This document shows positions 22,801 through 34,848 of a stretch of 64,000 nt of DNA, piece by piece. The DNA is from Dryas octopetala. Lineage: Eukaryota; Streptophyta; Magnoliopsida; Rosales; Rosaceae. The notes beneath the pieces were generated by a model that was not told the DNA's origin, made no database searches, and saw only the letters and a program-made list of their open reading frames with translations. The stretch covers positions 3,970,501-4,034,500 of the forward strand of contig OY992839.1 in the NCBI GenBank assembly GCA_963921425.1. Reading direction: 5' to 3'. Position 1 is the first letter of the stretch; each line of letters opens with the position of its first letter. Position numbers and translations under genes: made by a program.

Positions 22801-24809
22801 AGAAAACTGTAACCAAGTTGTAAAAATCGGGAAACAATTGAAGTTCTCTTTGGTAAATGTTGCTGGAAATGATATTGTGCAGGGGAATAAAAAGTTGATA
22901 CTAGGTACATTCTCTGGCACATTTATGACTAGTGCACTAGACATTACTGTGAATAGGTTCCAGCTTATTTTAATGCTATATTTTTACAGAATCCATAAAA
23001 TTACATCAAACTATTGGGATAATTATATGTTTTTATAATCACTCAAAAAAATAAATATTTTATCTGAATCAAAGAGTGTGGCTTTACTCTTCAGCTTATT
23101 TATGGCAATTGATGCGGTTCAACATCCTCCAACTACTAAAGAACTTGAGATTTCACTCTCATGGGAAGGAAATCACCGATGCTGATATTTTGGAATGGGC
23201 CAACAGCAAAGTCAGCCACACAGGAAGCCAGTGTCGCATGGATAGTTTTAAGGTACCATTTCTCTAGTTTCTTTCCTTCGTCACAAGCTCGATCTCAATT
23301 AACCCAACTTCAAGTATTATAGTGTTTGATGATAACGACATACTTTTAGCTTTCTGAGGTGTGCGAGTTCAATTATTAGTAGGTTGAATGAATCAACAAA
23401 CATAACTTACTTTTAGCTTTCTGAGGAAAGACTTCTACACTTGGTATGAAAAAGAACTAAAAATCAAAATGCATTTATTTTGCCTGATATTCCCAGACGG
23501 GCTATGATATAGCATGCATCATTATCATCACCTGAAGAGATGGATGAGCAACCACCCAAATACAAAGAAAATTAAAAGGCAAAGATCTTGTAGCCATGAC
23601 CAAAGTCATGAAACCGTTCCTTCGAAATAAAAATGCACATTCTAGTCCATAGGTCTTGGATTTATCATTTTATTTGCTCAGGTGTTTAGTGAAGTAGATG
23701 AAGGATAGCCTTTCATACTTGGTGATGGAGAAGTAAAATCAAAATGCACTTGTTTTGCCTGAAATTTCCAGCTAGGCGGTGATATCATGATTTACATGCA
23801 CCAATATCATACCTGAAATTTCCAAACATTAGGAAGAACTTCTTTTGTCTGAGCATCAATGTTCAAATCAATCTGAGATTTTTTTAGCAGAAATATTTTG
23901 TTATATTTACATTTTATTTTGTTTAGCAAATAACAATATTAATATTTCATCATACGTTACTATATCAATTTTACAGGATAAGAGTTTGTCAGATGGCATT
24001 TTTTTCCTTGAGTTGCTCAGTTCTGTGCAGCCTAGAGTGGTAAATTGGAGTCTTGTTACGAAAGGAGTAACAGGTATGTTTTCTCCTATTTTCATTTGGT
24101 CAAAGTTGAATTTATTTAGTGAATCTCAGTGTGTGCTAAGAATCAACGATATCTTTCACTTGTTCTAAATTCTTCTGTTTTGATACCTGTTCAAAATATA
24201 GATAATGAGTGTAGTTGAAGGATATTTGGGATGTGTCCTGTAGTACTACTAGTGGGATAACCACTTGATGATTACATTCAATAAAAAGTTGTCCTATTTC
24301 TTGGATTTTATGCTAGTTCAAAGTTTCTGTGATCATGCCTATTAACTATTTATTTTTAACTTTACTATCAATTATCAATATGTTTAACAATGACTATTCA
24401 TAATTATTTTTCTCATTCTTTGAAAAATATAGACCAGGAGAAAAAGATGAACGCCACCTACATCATCAGTATTGCAAGGAAGCTTGGATGTTCCATATTT
24501 TTACTTCCTGAAGACATAACTGAGGTACTTTTGGGGATCATTACCTTGGCCTTGTTTGTTGAATAACTTTCTTTCAGTTTTAATCATGTACCTTAACTGA
24601 ATTCTGGTTATAAATTTCATCAGGTGAATCAAAAGATGATCCTTACATTGACTGCAAGCATCATGTACTGGTTTTTGAAACAACCTGTTGAAGACAGACC
24701 ATCTGGGATTTCAGATAGTGAGGGTTCCAGCCAATTGGAGACAATCTCCAATTCCACAATTGATGACTCTGCTTCTGAGTCTTCACTGGAGGAGAATGGA
24801 AATGTATAA
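19838..24809 (+). CDS. Fimbrin/plastin, actin-bundling protein
   Basis: Fourteen exons: 19838-19924, 20077-20250, 20451-20698, 20805-20976, 21124-21162, 21381-21449, 21554-21670, 21860-22071, 22175-22330, 22705-22904, 23095-23252, 23977-24073, 24433-24524, 24624-24809. They give 668 residues. The N-terminal [20 protein letters not shown] is the usual plant fimbrin start. A degenerate EF-hand-like part (about 1-110) is followed by four calponin-homology domains at about 118-240, 262-370, 392-500 and 515-620, i.e. two actin-binding modules that cross-link filaments. Motifs [39 protein letters not shown] and [11 protein letters not shown] are family hallmarks. The Ser/Glu-rich C-terminal tail of about 45 residues is the variable part of plant fimbrins and suits a member near 670-690 residues. 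Intron 1 has an unusual purine/G-rich stretch before its acceptor. Confidence 0.95.
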
Positions 24810-26039
24810 ATATGCTATTACTAGGAAACTTTTTACCAAGTTTCTGTTTCAAAAGCTCATGAGTTTTTTCTTTGATTTTTTGTTAAAATTGATTGCAATA
24901 ATCAATATATGTAATAGTAGGAATTTTTCTAAAGTGTATTGTGAAGCAAATTTTGCTCAGGCAGCATATGTGAATAGCCTACTCTGGCCCTTTTTATACC
25001 CATTTTATATTATTAAAATGACATTTTGATTCTTCTAGGCTCTTCTATTGTAGTATACCACCTTTTTACATATTCCCTTGGCATAAAAGGATCTTTTAAC
25101 CAATTTGGTCGAAGACTCAAAAAGCAAATTGTATATTTGTTGGTCCAAATCTATAAATTAAAGTTGGTCTCTACACAATTGAATAAAACATCATGCTTCT
25201 GTATAATTTGGAAACAAGTTATACGATCACCCGATTTAATGACCTTTGATGATTATTTAATTTTTTCTGGCCAAAAGATGATCATTAAGATGGAAAACCT
25301 TGCTGTAACGAAGACCTTTGGGGTCAACTTAATGCCACTTGAAGTCTTGTTAGTCTGTCTCATCAGTGAGTTCTCTTTTTTTTGTTTTTTTGTTCTTTGT
25401 TTTGCTTCTTGGCAGTTACAAATACAGTACTATAGTCCATGGGCTTATCATGTGTTTGGTAAGATTTCATAGTCCATGATTGTGGATGAAGCTCAGATGG
25501 CTAGGGGTCTAATTCAATATGGCATTTCTGAAAGTTTTTTATGGGGTTGTTAAAAAGAAAAAAAATAAAATGCAAAAGGGGTGCATTTCTGCAACATTAA
25601 TGAATTCAAATCGTGAAGGTCTCAAATTATTCACTGCCTTTTAGGAATTAATGATATGATGATGGTCTTAATTTGCACTTGATAAGGCATATAAAGGAGT
25701 TGCTTGAGAACCAAGACACTAGTAAGTACCACATGAATCTGATTCCTTTTCTCAATTCCTCGGGAGGAAGTCTTGTTTCTTTCAGGCCACAAAGTCATTA
25801 CTCTTTTAACATGTATGTAACCAAAAGTTATAGAATACAACTATTCTTTTCATTTTTAAATGTAGCGGGTGAACATTTTCCACTTATTCTTAGAATATAA
25901 AGTTGTATTGTAGAATAACTCGTATGTGACCAGAGCAAACCAAATTTCTTGGGGGTGTCCTAGTATGGATGACACCTGTGACTGACTCAGAAGCCAATTC
26001 GGTGGTCCTAGCTAGCAAGAAAGCTAATTTAAGAAGATG
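24810..26039. other. Fimbrin 3' flank, no gene seen
   Basis: AT-rich DNA. The ORF at 25026-25472 (148 codons) is Phe/Ile/Leu-rich, matches no family I know, and has the composition of translated AT-rich DNA, so it is not annotated as a gene. Confidence 0.45.
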
Positions 26040-26300
26040 AATAAATTAACAAAGCATGTGGATCCTGCTTATCTCAACACAAAGCCTAATTATGAGTTTT
26101 GTTAAAGTCTAATCCTAAAGCTTTGGTGAGTGTATGTCCATTTGTAGGCAAGCCAGGCCCACCCACATTACTTCCTCAACTTTACTATTGAAGGCCAAAA
26201 CAGGAAAACTCTCAACTCCAAGTCCAAGCTTGGTGTTCTGTTTTGCATTTGCATGTCTGTCACTCACTTCACTTGGTTTTATTTTCTAGTTATTTAATTA
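26040..26300. promoter_or_regulatory. Distal conserved block of IBH1-like gene 1
   Basis: Parts of this stretch recur in the same order at 32825-33120: TAATTATGAGTT, GGCAAGCCAGGCCCACCCA, GCATGTCTGTCA, and AGTTATTTAATTA. Each block lies upstream of one IBH1-like gene (about 3.0 and 1.2 kb). It looks like duplicated upstream DNA retained around a few short cores; regulatory function is inferred only from conservation. Confidence 0.55.
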
Positions 26301-27809
26301 CTTTTTCTTGTGATGCCAATGCCATGAATGATGAATTATATTACATTATATTTTCTTTGAATAAAATAAGTTTAATTTTAATGTTTCACCCCAAGTTCTA
26401 AACATTCTTCTTGGAGGAAGAACATATATAGTATATAAAGGAAAAGATATACTACATTATTTATATAATCCTTTTATATCTTATTTGTATAGTGTATATA
26501 TTGAGAATATTAAAACCCGTACTGCATGTGTGCATCACATCATAAAGTAAAATAATTCTATAAAAAAAGTTATTTTTTTCTATAACTAACCTCTAATATA
26601 AATTCATTTCAATATATTTATTTATGTTTTTTATTTGTAAATTAAATTAGTACTATCTCCGGCTGTTCCCATGAGATTTTCACGAGACCCAAAGGACAAA
26701 ACACACGACTTGTCAACGTGTTGAGACTTGAGTGAGAGAGTGAGGCAGAGAAGCATGCATTACTCCTTTTCTCCTTTCTAAAAAAACCTCTTTCTCCTTG
26801 ATTAATTTCTTGCTGTCTTATATAGATTAATTGATTGTATAACGAAATAGTTTATATGTACTTATTGAATTAATTATTAAGATTAATAGTTCATTGACAC
26901 CTTAATTAATTAATTGTCACACATATGACATATAAACACATTTTAATCACCACACTAGTATTAGACAGGAATGGAATCACAACCAGACTTACAGTCGCCT
27001 TGGCCTCCTCTTTTTCCAACCCTCTATGATATATGGCAAATAGTATATAATATAATGATGAAATTTTGTAATTAAGTTTTTTTTTTTTTTGTCCAAATAT
27101 ATATAAGGCAAACTAGCTAGCTAGCCCTAAAAGGTGTCAAGCTATTAGCATGCGGTTGGGCTACAAGGTCACATGCACGCGCGTGCTCTCTCTTTCTGTA
27201 ACCCCATGGTCAAAAGTCTCAAGTTCCTTGACTAGAAAAAAAGACAAATAGCCTCAAGTTCTTGCTACTTTAGTCTCTAGGTGCTCTGATGCTCTCAGTA
27301 AATAAGTGTAATAAAAAAGCCAAATCCAATTAAAATAAAACCAAATCTTGAATGTTACTAATTTTGTCACAAGCGATAGTGATCGATCATATAAACCAAT
27401 TGGATTTGCCAATTGTCACTTTCCCTAATAACTGTCACTTCACATGATCCACGGAAGACCTGATACCTATACATACTTTATCACAAGGAAGGCAAGAAAG
27501 AGCCTTTCAACATATGGGTAGCCTTTCGACCAAAAAAAAAAAAACCATATGGGTAGCCTTTCTATATGGTGTTTAGTAAATAGAGTAAATAGATTCGACA
27601 CTTATATTCTCTTGTCAAATTGATAGTAGGAATTTTTTTTTTTTAATATATTATTTTAAATTGACAATTTATCAACGTACTATGTTGTTAAATGAGGTAC
27701 GAAGTGCAACATAGATAGTTATCTTATTCGTCTTTACTCTTTAGTAATAAAATATTTTCTAATTAATAATTTTGAATTTCTCCTTACTAAATGTATTATA
27801 TATATATAT
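26301..27809. other. AT-rich spacer, no gene seen
   Basis: Very AT-rich DNA with A/T homopolymer runs (27078-27090, 27530-27543, 27634-27643) and a short ACGCGCGTGC stretch near 27177-27185. A direct repeat CATATGGGTAGCCTTTC occurs twice near 27510 and 27548. No gene. Confidence 0.45.
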
Positions 27810-28358
27810 GAAGAAATTACAAATTTAGTTCTGTTATTTTATACCTAGTTCAATTTTGGTTCACAATCTTTTTTAAGTTCTATTTTGATCCACTAATTGT
27901 TTCACTTGTTCAATAAAGGTCCAGATTTGTTTTCTTAAATTTGGCATGCCTTTTACCCTATCAAATCTCACCCAAATTCAGCAAACATATACTTGTTTTA
28001 AAGCTATGCATTTCTTCTTTACAACCATATAAAGATCATTAAAATTGGAGTTTTAAAACTCAAGATAATTAACCCCAAAGTAGGGTACCCGAAACTGCCA
28101 ATTTTTCAAACTTCACCCAATCTCAATTCTATTAGATTCTAATACTCCAAATTTGTTTTTATGACTAAGAAATGATAAAATATAACTTATACTTCAATTA
28201 TAATTGAAGAAAACACAACCCAAAGGATTTAAAGTCACAAATCTGGACCTTTATTGAACAAATGAAACAATTAATGGACCAAAACAGAACTTAAAAAAGA
28301 TCGTGGACCAAAATTGAACTAGGTATAAAATAAGTGGACAAAATCTGTAATTTTCTTA
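27810..28358. mobile_element. Fold-back MITE with ~120-base arms
   Basis: The left arm (27810 to about 27925) runs from GAAGAAATTACAAATTTAG to a TCCAGATTTG edge. It returns as the reverse complement at about 28238-28358. The arms are close but imperfect; about 310 bases of AT-rich spacer separate them. The element sits between TA-dinucleotide tracts, so a TA or TA-rich target is likely and the exact boundary is uncertain. No coding capacity. Confidence 0.75.
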
Positions 28359-28720
28359 TATATATATATATATATATGAACTTATCTGCTTTTTATTATT
28401 TGATCGAAACTGAAGTAACATTTAGAGAAGTTAGAACATCTAATTCAAAATAAATTGGTAATAGACAAAAATACTTAAGATATTACATATTGTAACACAA
28501 CACAATATATATAGACACCATTTCATGTCGGTCGCCGGCCATTGTTATCAGCTCATAGATATGATATATCCACCACTAGTTGGTAGCTCATCACCATGAG
28601 CATGCACTAGCTATATATAATACCTTTGGCTTATAGAGACCAAAAGAAGACAAATTGGAATATAATAGCAAGAGAGGGAGATAAATTAACATATATGCAT
28701 GATGTTAGAAAGAAAAAAGA

Positions 28721-28831
28721 AAAGGCCCCATATATATAATCCAAGTCAAGTGGGTAAATGGAACCATGTGCGCTCATATGGTGGTTGGTCCTTTGCAGCC
28801 CCACGAAGCCCCCTTTTCACCTCAAAAACTC
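28721..28831. promoter_or_regulatory. Proximal conserved promoter block, IBH1-like gene 1
   Basis: Nearly identical to 33893-33992 ahead of the second IBH1-like gene. It contains three E-box hexamers in fixed order and close spacing: CAAGTG, CATGTG and CATATG, plus AATGGAACCATGTG. It lies about 440 bases before the start codon. A CT microsatellite follows at 28889-28914. E-boxes are bound by bHLH and BES1/BZR-type factors, but which protein binds here is unknown. Confidence 0.7.
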
Positions 28832-29271
28832 CATGTTGAAAACGAAATATGGATCAAACTTTAACTAGCTACCTATTATTCAATTCAACTCTCTCTCTCT
28901 CTCTCTCTCTCTCTAATATGATATTATTATATTAAAGCTAGGTTGATTCTCCAAGTTTTTCCTCCTTCCTCTCTACACCTCCCATTTCCAATATTCTCTC
29001 CTCTCTTTCTCTCTTTCTCTCCCTGTCTTCCTTAAATTGCCTAATCACATTCATCGATCTCCTGTTTTTTGGGTACATAGTTTTTGTGGAGAGACAGATG
29101 ACAGTGTGTCAGAGCTGGTCAGAAAACTAAATTCTTTCTTGTTTGTCTTGGTGGCTTGTGACCAAGCGGACCCCTTTCTGTCAGAACAAAATCTTTATCT
29201 TGTTCATTTGTCTCAATTTGTACTACTCCACCCAACTCTCCCAAAACCCTAATTTTTTTTTTTGGGCACTC

Positions 29272-29769
29272 ATGAATTCTCGTACCTTATTGTTATCTCC
29301 TAACCCTAGTTCGCTGAAATCTAGGTTCGCGGGAGGGCTCCTCCGAGCCCTCACACGTATACACAAGCATGGACACATGGCCAGGTCATCTCCCACTCCC
29401 CGAGAGATCCGGCAACGATACCATAGAATTAAGATCGCTGCTTATGCGTCCATGGCTTCTGCCGTGGGGACCAGAAGAGTTTGGAGTCAGGCCTTGCTTT
29501 GGAAGATCCGAAACCGAAACGCTGCCGTTTTGAAGAGAATTAATAGGACTCATCATCAGCCCATGAAGAGGAGATGTGTTCAGAAATTGAGAAAGAAGAA
29601 CTGGGTTGAGGTCGGTGGTTCGGGTCAAGTGAATAGGCTCAGGAAGGTGGTGCCGGGCGGTGAAGCCATGGATACTTGCAAGCTGCTGGAAGAGACTGCT
29701 CATTTTATGAAGTGCCTTGCCACTCAGGTAAAGGTGATGTCAAGAATTGCGGAAATTTACTCTACTTGA
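29272..29769 (+). CDS. IBH1-like atypical HLH protein, copy 1
   Basis: A single exon, 165 residues from MNSRTLL. The C-terminal 50 residues (VNRLRKVVPGGEAMD to the end) form a helix-loop-helix that lacks the DNA-contacting basic region. The central motif KIAAYASMASAVGTRRVWSQALLWKIRNR is typical of IBH1 and IBL proteins. These nuclear proteins dimerise with or antagonise growth-promoting bHLH factors and restrain brassinosteroid- and gibberellin-driven cell elongation. The frame stays open upstream to an ATG at 29143, but family length and the second copy favour 29272. The leader shares GTCAGAACAAAATCT with copy 2. It is more diverged in the linker than copy 2. Confidence 0.9.
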   Translation: MNSRTLLLSPNPSSLKSRFAGGLLRALTRIHKHGHMARSSPTPREIRQRYHRIKIAAYASMASAVGTRRVWSQALLWKIRNRNAAVLKRINRTHHQPMKRRCVQKLRKKNWVEVGGSGQVNRLRKVVPGGEAMDTCKLLEETAHFMKCLATQVKVMSRIAEIYST

Positions 29770-31294
29770 TCATACAAAGAATTAATTAATGGAAAACAAA
29801 AAATCTCATACAGGAAAAAAATTACAAAAAAAAGATGTATAATTATGTACTTTGATCTGGATGGTATATAGGGCCACCAAATTAAATAAATAAAAAAGAA
29901 AAAAAAAAAGAAAATATATAGACAAGAAACATATATATATAGCTCTAGATCGAAGTACTCTTATTTGTAAAATGGGGAGATCGATGTATCAATTCCTTGA
30001 TAGATTTTATATGTGTTGCCTGTGTATATATATATCGTCCTGTAATTATATAAATCTTCGTTTTCTTCTTTTTTGTTAATTTTGTTCTAAATCTTAATTT
30101 CTTCTAGGATTGTTAATTTTCAATGAATTTCTGCCCCTACAGTAGTAACAGTACTTTTCTTAGTACATTAATCAAATTCGTCAAAACAAATATTGAAGAT
30201 TTAGAAATACTAAATAGCTAGACTACTCTTTTCTTTCAAATAAAAGAGTGCATTAATTAATTAATCAATTAATAGGAGTAAATTGGTCCAAATAGTAGTA
30301 CATTAATTACATGATTATCAGAGTATGGTCCAACCCCAATTTATTTACCATAACAATCAACCATGACCCGTGATTTGCAATTAATATATTTCCCAGTTAC
30401 TGATGATAATCTTTAATTTAGATACGCCATCCAATTCCTACTGCGCGCTTAATTCAAAAGTAGCCAGTGAATGCTTACTTTCTAGTTATGCTTCATGCAT
30501 ATATATATATATATTTGTCTTTTTGGTGGATACTACTATTCATGTATATATATTATAAACTGAAACAACCATTAAAAATTAAGCCTATATATATATATAT
30601 ATATGCATGTCTTACATTCTTTATCATCTAAAATACTGTATATAGTTTGAAGTTTAGCTAGCGAGCGTACCATATATGTATATATTCCGCCCAGTACTAC
30701 AGCTGTGAAATATAGCTCGATCTCATGTTTTGTTTAGTACTGCAGAGATAAGATAAGATAACTAGATTAGGAGGGTTACAAATTAATTGGGATGGCGCAT
30801 GTGGAACAATAGTTTCTTAATAAATTACTTTATATGTATATATGCATTTAGTTAATTCTTAGAGTTTCTTAATTTGTCTTGTAACTAAGGGCATTTGGGC
30901 TTGGGATTCTAGGGTTTTCGCTTAGTTTTGTTGTTTCATCAGAAGCCAATATTTGTTTAATTAGGACTTTATGTTTGGAGTGGCCGGAATATATACCAAT
31001 TTTTTTGAGTTTATTTCAAACATGTTATACTTAGCTTTTAAACCAAGATTCTTACACGTACATTAATTACCATATTGAGGATATTTTCGTACGTACTGAT
31101 GATCATTTGTCAAACTTCTTGTTTTCTCCTTCATCATAGTCTTGTACATATAGTACCCTTGTATACTTCTTAAGTACTCAATATATTGTTCATACTCTAG
31201 TTATGGTTTTTATGCTAATTCAAATTATATATATCTAGGTTTTGATGGGGATGAAAACTTTACCTTATTGATATATACAGACTCCTTTTATTGA
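29770..31294. other. Spacer between IBH1-like genes (1), no gene seen
   Basis: The 3' untranslated region and very AT-rich DNA with several short AT microsatellites (near 30500 and 30590). No gene or tRNA seen. Confidence 0.45.
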
Positions 31295-31666
31295 AGTATA
31301 CTTCAACTTATTTATGTTGAGGTATGACTTTGTTGGGGCCCACACGAGTCGTTTTATGTCGATCCGAACCATTCACAAGAATCATCTTCATTGATAGATT
31401 ATTCTTGCAAAAAATTAGCCAAATCGGAAATCATTTGTCTATCTAATTTTGATCAAACAAATAAACGGTTTCATCAAAAATATTTGGTTTGTCCTTATAT
31501 TTGATCAAAATTAAACAGATAAATAATTTCTGATTTGGCTAATTTTTTGCAAAGATGATCTATATATCAATGGAGATGTAAAAAATGAATAGTTTGGATT
31601 GACACAAAACGACTCGTGTGTGTCCTAATAGGGTATACCTCAACATAAATAAGTTAAGGTATACCT
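31295..31666. mobile_element. Inverted-repeat MITE between the IBH1-like genes
   Basis: The left end AGTATACTTCAACTTATTTA returns at the right end as AGGTATACCTTAACTTATTT in reverse complement. The arms extend about 160 bases each and include an ACACGAGTCGTTTT/AAAACGACTCGTGT pair and AATTAGCCAAATC/GATTTGGCTAATT. The interior resembles the element at 35160-35635. No coding capacity. Confidence 0.78.
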
Positions 31667-31837
31667 AAATAGAATGAGCATGTATATATATATTGTAGTT
31701 GTAGCTTCTTTGACACATGAATATATAGGCTAGCTAGCTGAAATAGCCAAAGTTTCTACTTTCTAAATACATTAACAAGATCGAGTATGTTGTACATTAT
31801 ATACTCGATATTCTTAATTATTTACTTCATTGATCTA

Positions 31838-31873
<36 letters not shown>

Positions 31874-32824
31874 TTACCCTTTCCTTCTTTTTCAGCTATG
31901 AGCTTTGAATATGAATATATATATATACGGTGATTTAGAATAAGTACCAATCTTGAGATATGATCTCTCAAGTGATTAGCCCATTTGCATTTCAGGTGTT
32001 TTGAATATGGTTTCTCCCCCAAACTACGTCAAAAGACCCAATCGCTATATGTTGATATGACCCTTGATGTTATGCTAGTTTATATAAGGCTAGCTAGCTT
32101 AATAATTAATAGTATAAGTATCTGGGGGAAAAAAAAAAGCCTCTTGGCATTTTTGGTTAGTTAGGTCTGGATTTTATAACAGGCTAACAGCGATTTATCA
32201 GTTGATGTGTCATTTATAATTTGGAGTATTGAATATATATAAACTATGAACTACTCATAGAAATGCATGGAGCTAGATTAATTGGTCGGAGAGGACAGAT
32301 AGAAGATTATATATCAATTAACAAATGAAATGTGTTATTTCCTCATTCATCTCGCATTAGAGAAAACTGATGCCAACACGTACCAGTTCATAATTTGCAT
32401 TAGAACCAAAATCAAAATATAATATAATATAATATTTGGACATATTAATGAAAACTAAATTTTTTTCAAGGATAACAATCTAATTTTTGCTCATGGCCAT
32501 GCTAACACCAAAGGGAAGAAAAAAAGAAATTTGGAAATCAACAAGGAAACAACAATTAATAGCGCGGTACTACTTATACAAAATTAATCTATATATGGAG
32601 TATTAATTATTCCAGTATTACTAATGGAAATTAATATGTTTATTCATGTCCCCAATCTAGTGCACTATATTTTTTTATCTAAAATTCGTTTTTATATTAT
32701 GCATATCACTGCTCTGCAACAAAAAGAAACAAAATGGTTTGTGTGCTCAATGAGGAATATATATGCACACCAAACAGTGAGTCAGAATGCATTTTCGTGG
32801 TCCAGCACAATTAATGATAATTAA
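31667..32824. other. Spacer between IBH1-like genes (2), no gene seen
   Basis: AT-rich DNA with a TA microsatellite at about 31840-31869 and another near 31915-31925. No gene seen. Confidence 0.45.
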
Positions 32825-33120
32825 CTCAGAGGCAAGCACATGTTGGTCCAGCTTAATTATTGAACAAATATTAATTAAGCCTACTAATTATGAGTTGGTT
32901 AAATAGTCTAATTCTAGAACAATTGGTGATATCGATAAGGCATGTCATGTTATAGGCAAACCAGGCCCACCCATGTTCTTATTTTGCTCCTGATGATCAA
33001 GTGCAGCTAGTAGTACGTGCATCCTTTTGTTGAAAGGCTCCAATCCATGGTGTTCAATTTGCCAATTTGGCTTGCATGCATATCGTCTGTCATTTTGTTC
33101 TTTTCAAGTTATTTAATTAA
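32825..33120. promoter_or_regulatory. Distal conserved block of IBH1-like gene 2
   Basis: Counterpart of 26040-26300, with the same short cores in the same order (TAATTATGAGTTGGTTAA, GGCAAACCAGGCCCACCCA, CGTCTGTCATTTTGTTC, AAGTTATTTAATTA). It lies about 1.2 kb before the second start codon. Confidence 0.55.
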
Positions 33121-33892
33121 AGGTCCTTTTAATATGGCATATATAAGATGAAAGTAATTAAAAAGAAGTCTTCCTTGAATTAAATTACCCTAAACTAATG
33201 TCAAACAATATCACTTTCAGATTGCTGCCTGCTGGAGTTGAAGGGGAAAGGCTACAGTTTTTACTATGCAGAGGTCAACCTTCTTACACAAGATTGATTA
33301 TTTTGTAATTTAATTTCCTGCATTCGTGTGCAAGATTTAATTTCTTATTGATCTTTATTGGAGCTAACCATAAGCATTTGGAGGCTTGCAGCCCTTTGAA
33401 ATAATTAACACCATGCACCATGGATCGATGTGTGCATGAAGCTTGTGTTTGTCCAGATTTTAAGGAAGGCATAGCTGTACGTGTAGTGGTGAATAACAGT
33501 TACGGATCGAGAATAATTCACATTAAACATTAATTAAGACAATAATTCACATTATCAATTATCTAAATTAATAATCAGTTAATATATAACATATCCAGAT
33601 CGACTATCTGTTAATAGGCTAGGGTATTCGATCTCATAATATTTATGATAATATTTTTTTGAGAAAAGGATAGTCTAGCAACATATATAAAATGCGCATT
33701 TATATTATTAGACTCTAAATTTTATGTATCAGTCATTCCCAATCCCGATTAATGAATACGTACCATCTGCTTTCACCATATGTTACCTCACCAAAAAATA
33801 CAAACTCAAATATGAAGTTAGCATAATCAGGTATTAGATAGAGTTAGAGGGAAAGATCCAATAAAAGAAACAAAGCTAATTAGAGAGGAAAT
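33121..33892. other. Upstream spacer of IBH1-like gene 2
   Basis: AT-rich DNA. The minus-strand ORF at 33284-33472 shows no family features. Nothing else recognised. Confidence 0.4.
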
Positions 33893-33992
33893 TAAAGGCC
33901 CCACAGCTAATCCCAAGTGGGTAATGGAACCATGTGCTCTCATATGGTGGTTGGCCCTTGGCAACCCCACCTTAATTTCACCTCCCAAAACT
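33893..33992. promoter_or_regulatory. Proximal conserved promoter block, IBH1-like gene 2
   Basis: Matches 28721-28831 and keeps the three E-boxes CAAGTG, CATGTG and CATATG in the same order. It lies about 350 bases before the start codon. The surrounding DNA has diverged much more than this block. Confidence 0.7.
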
Positions 33993-34344
33993 CAAACTGA
34001 AGACCCAAGAAGAAACCCCTAGCTAGCTAGCTATAATTAATAATGCAATTATTTGTAGCTATAGCTAGTATCTAAAAGAATTTGATTCCTTAGTGTCCTT
34101 CCTCTTTATAACTCTCAATCTTAACCCCTCTCTCTCACAGTCTCACACACACAAACACACAGACATTGGTGTCAGAACTGATTCTCCTCTTGTCCTTGTG
34201 AGTTGTGAGAGCAATTGGACCTTTTGTGTCAGAACAAAATCTATATCTCCAACTTTTGTCAAGTCTTTTGGCCGGTCCATCCCTCTTACCACAAAAACCC
34301 TATTTGATTATCAGAAAGAAAGAGTACTTCTACACTCACCATAT

Positions 34345-34848
34345 ATGAATCCTCCACGATTGAATTTGAGGCCTAGTACCTTAAAATCAAGGTTCACAAA
34401 AGGGTTTCTTAGAGCCCTAAAGAGCTTAAATAATAAGCAAAGATCATCACCACATGTGTTTTCTCCAATGGAGATGTGTAGACGATATCTCATGGTTAAG
34501 ATTGCTGCTGATGCATCCATGGCTTCAGCTGTGGGGTCTAGAAGAGCTTGGAGTAGAGCTTTGCTTCTCAGGATCCGAAGCCGGCGGGCCCAGCGGACTT
34601 GTAGTAAATCTGCAGCCAGAAGATCAATTAGCAGTTTTAGCATGAAAAACAAACAGCTAAGGAACCACAAGAAGAAGTGCGGTAATGATGCTGGGATTAT
34701 TTTTGAGGCAAACGAGCTTCGGAAATTGGTACCGGGCGGTGAAGCCATGGATGTTTGGAGCTTGTTGGATGAGGCTGCACATTACATAAAGTGTCTCAAC
34801 ACTCAGGTAAAGGTGATGACCAGGATTGCAGATGCTTATTCTGCTTGA
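34345..34848 (+). CDS. IBH1-like atypical HLH protein, copy 2
   Basis: A single exon, 167 residues from MNPPRLNLRPSTLKSRFTKG. It matches copy 1 at the N-terminus, in the KIAADASMASAVGSRRAWSRALL core, and in the HLH end ANELRKLVPGGEAMD plus AAHYIKCLNTQVKVM. No basic DNA-binding region, as in IBH1 and IBL proteins that act by dimerising with other HLH factors. The linker (residues about 90-115) is basic and Ser-rich. The frame is open upstream to an ATG at 34093, but the conserved family start is at 34345. Same strand as copy 1, starts 5.07 kb apart, with shared upstream blocks: a tandem duplicate pair. Confidence 0.92.
   Translation: MNPPRLNLRPSTLKSRFTKGFLRALKSLNNKQRSSPHVFSPMEMCRRYLMVKIAADASMASAVGSRRAWSRALLLRIRSRRAQRTCSKSAARRSISSFSMKNKQLRNHKKKCGNDAGIIFEANELRKLVPGGEAMDVWSLLDEAAHYIKCLNTQVKVMTRIADAYSA

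Noticed and set aside
25026..25472. 148-codon plus-strand ORF after fimbrin
   Set aside because: Phe/Leu/Ile-rich translation of AT-rich DNA, no family motif, no splice partners; lies in the fimbrin 3' flank.
31840..31869. TA microsatellite as a regulatory TATA cluster
   Set aside because: Simple dinucleotide repeat with no gene start nearby.
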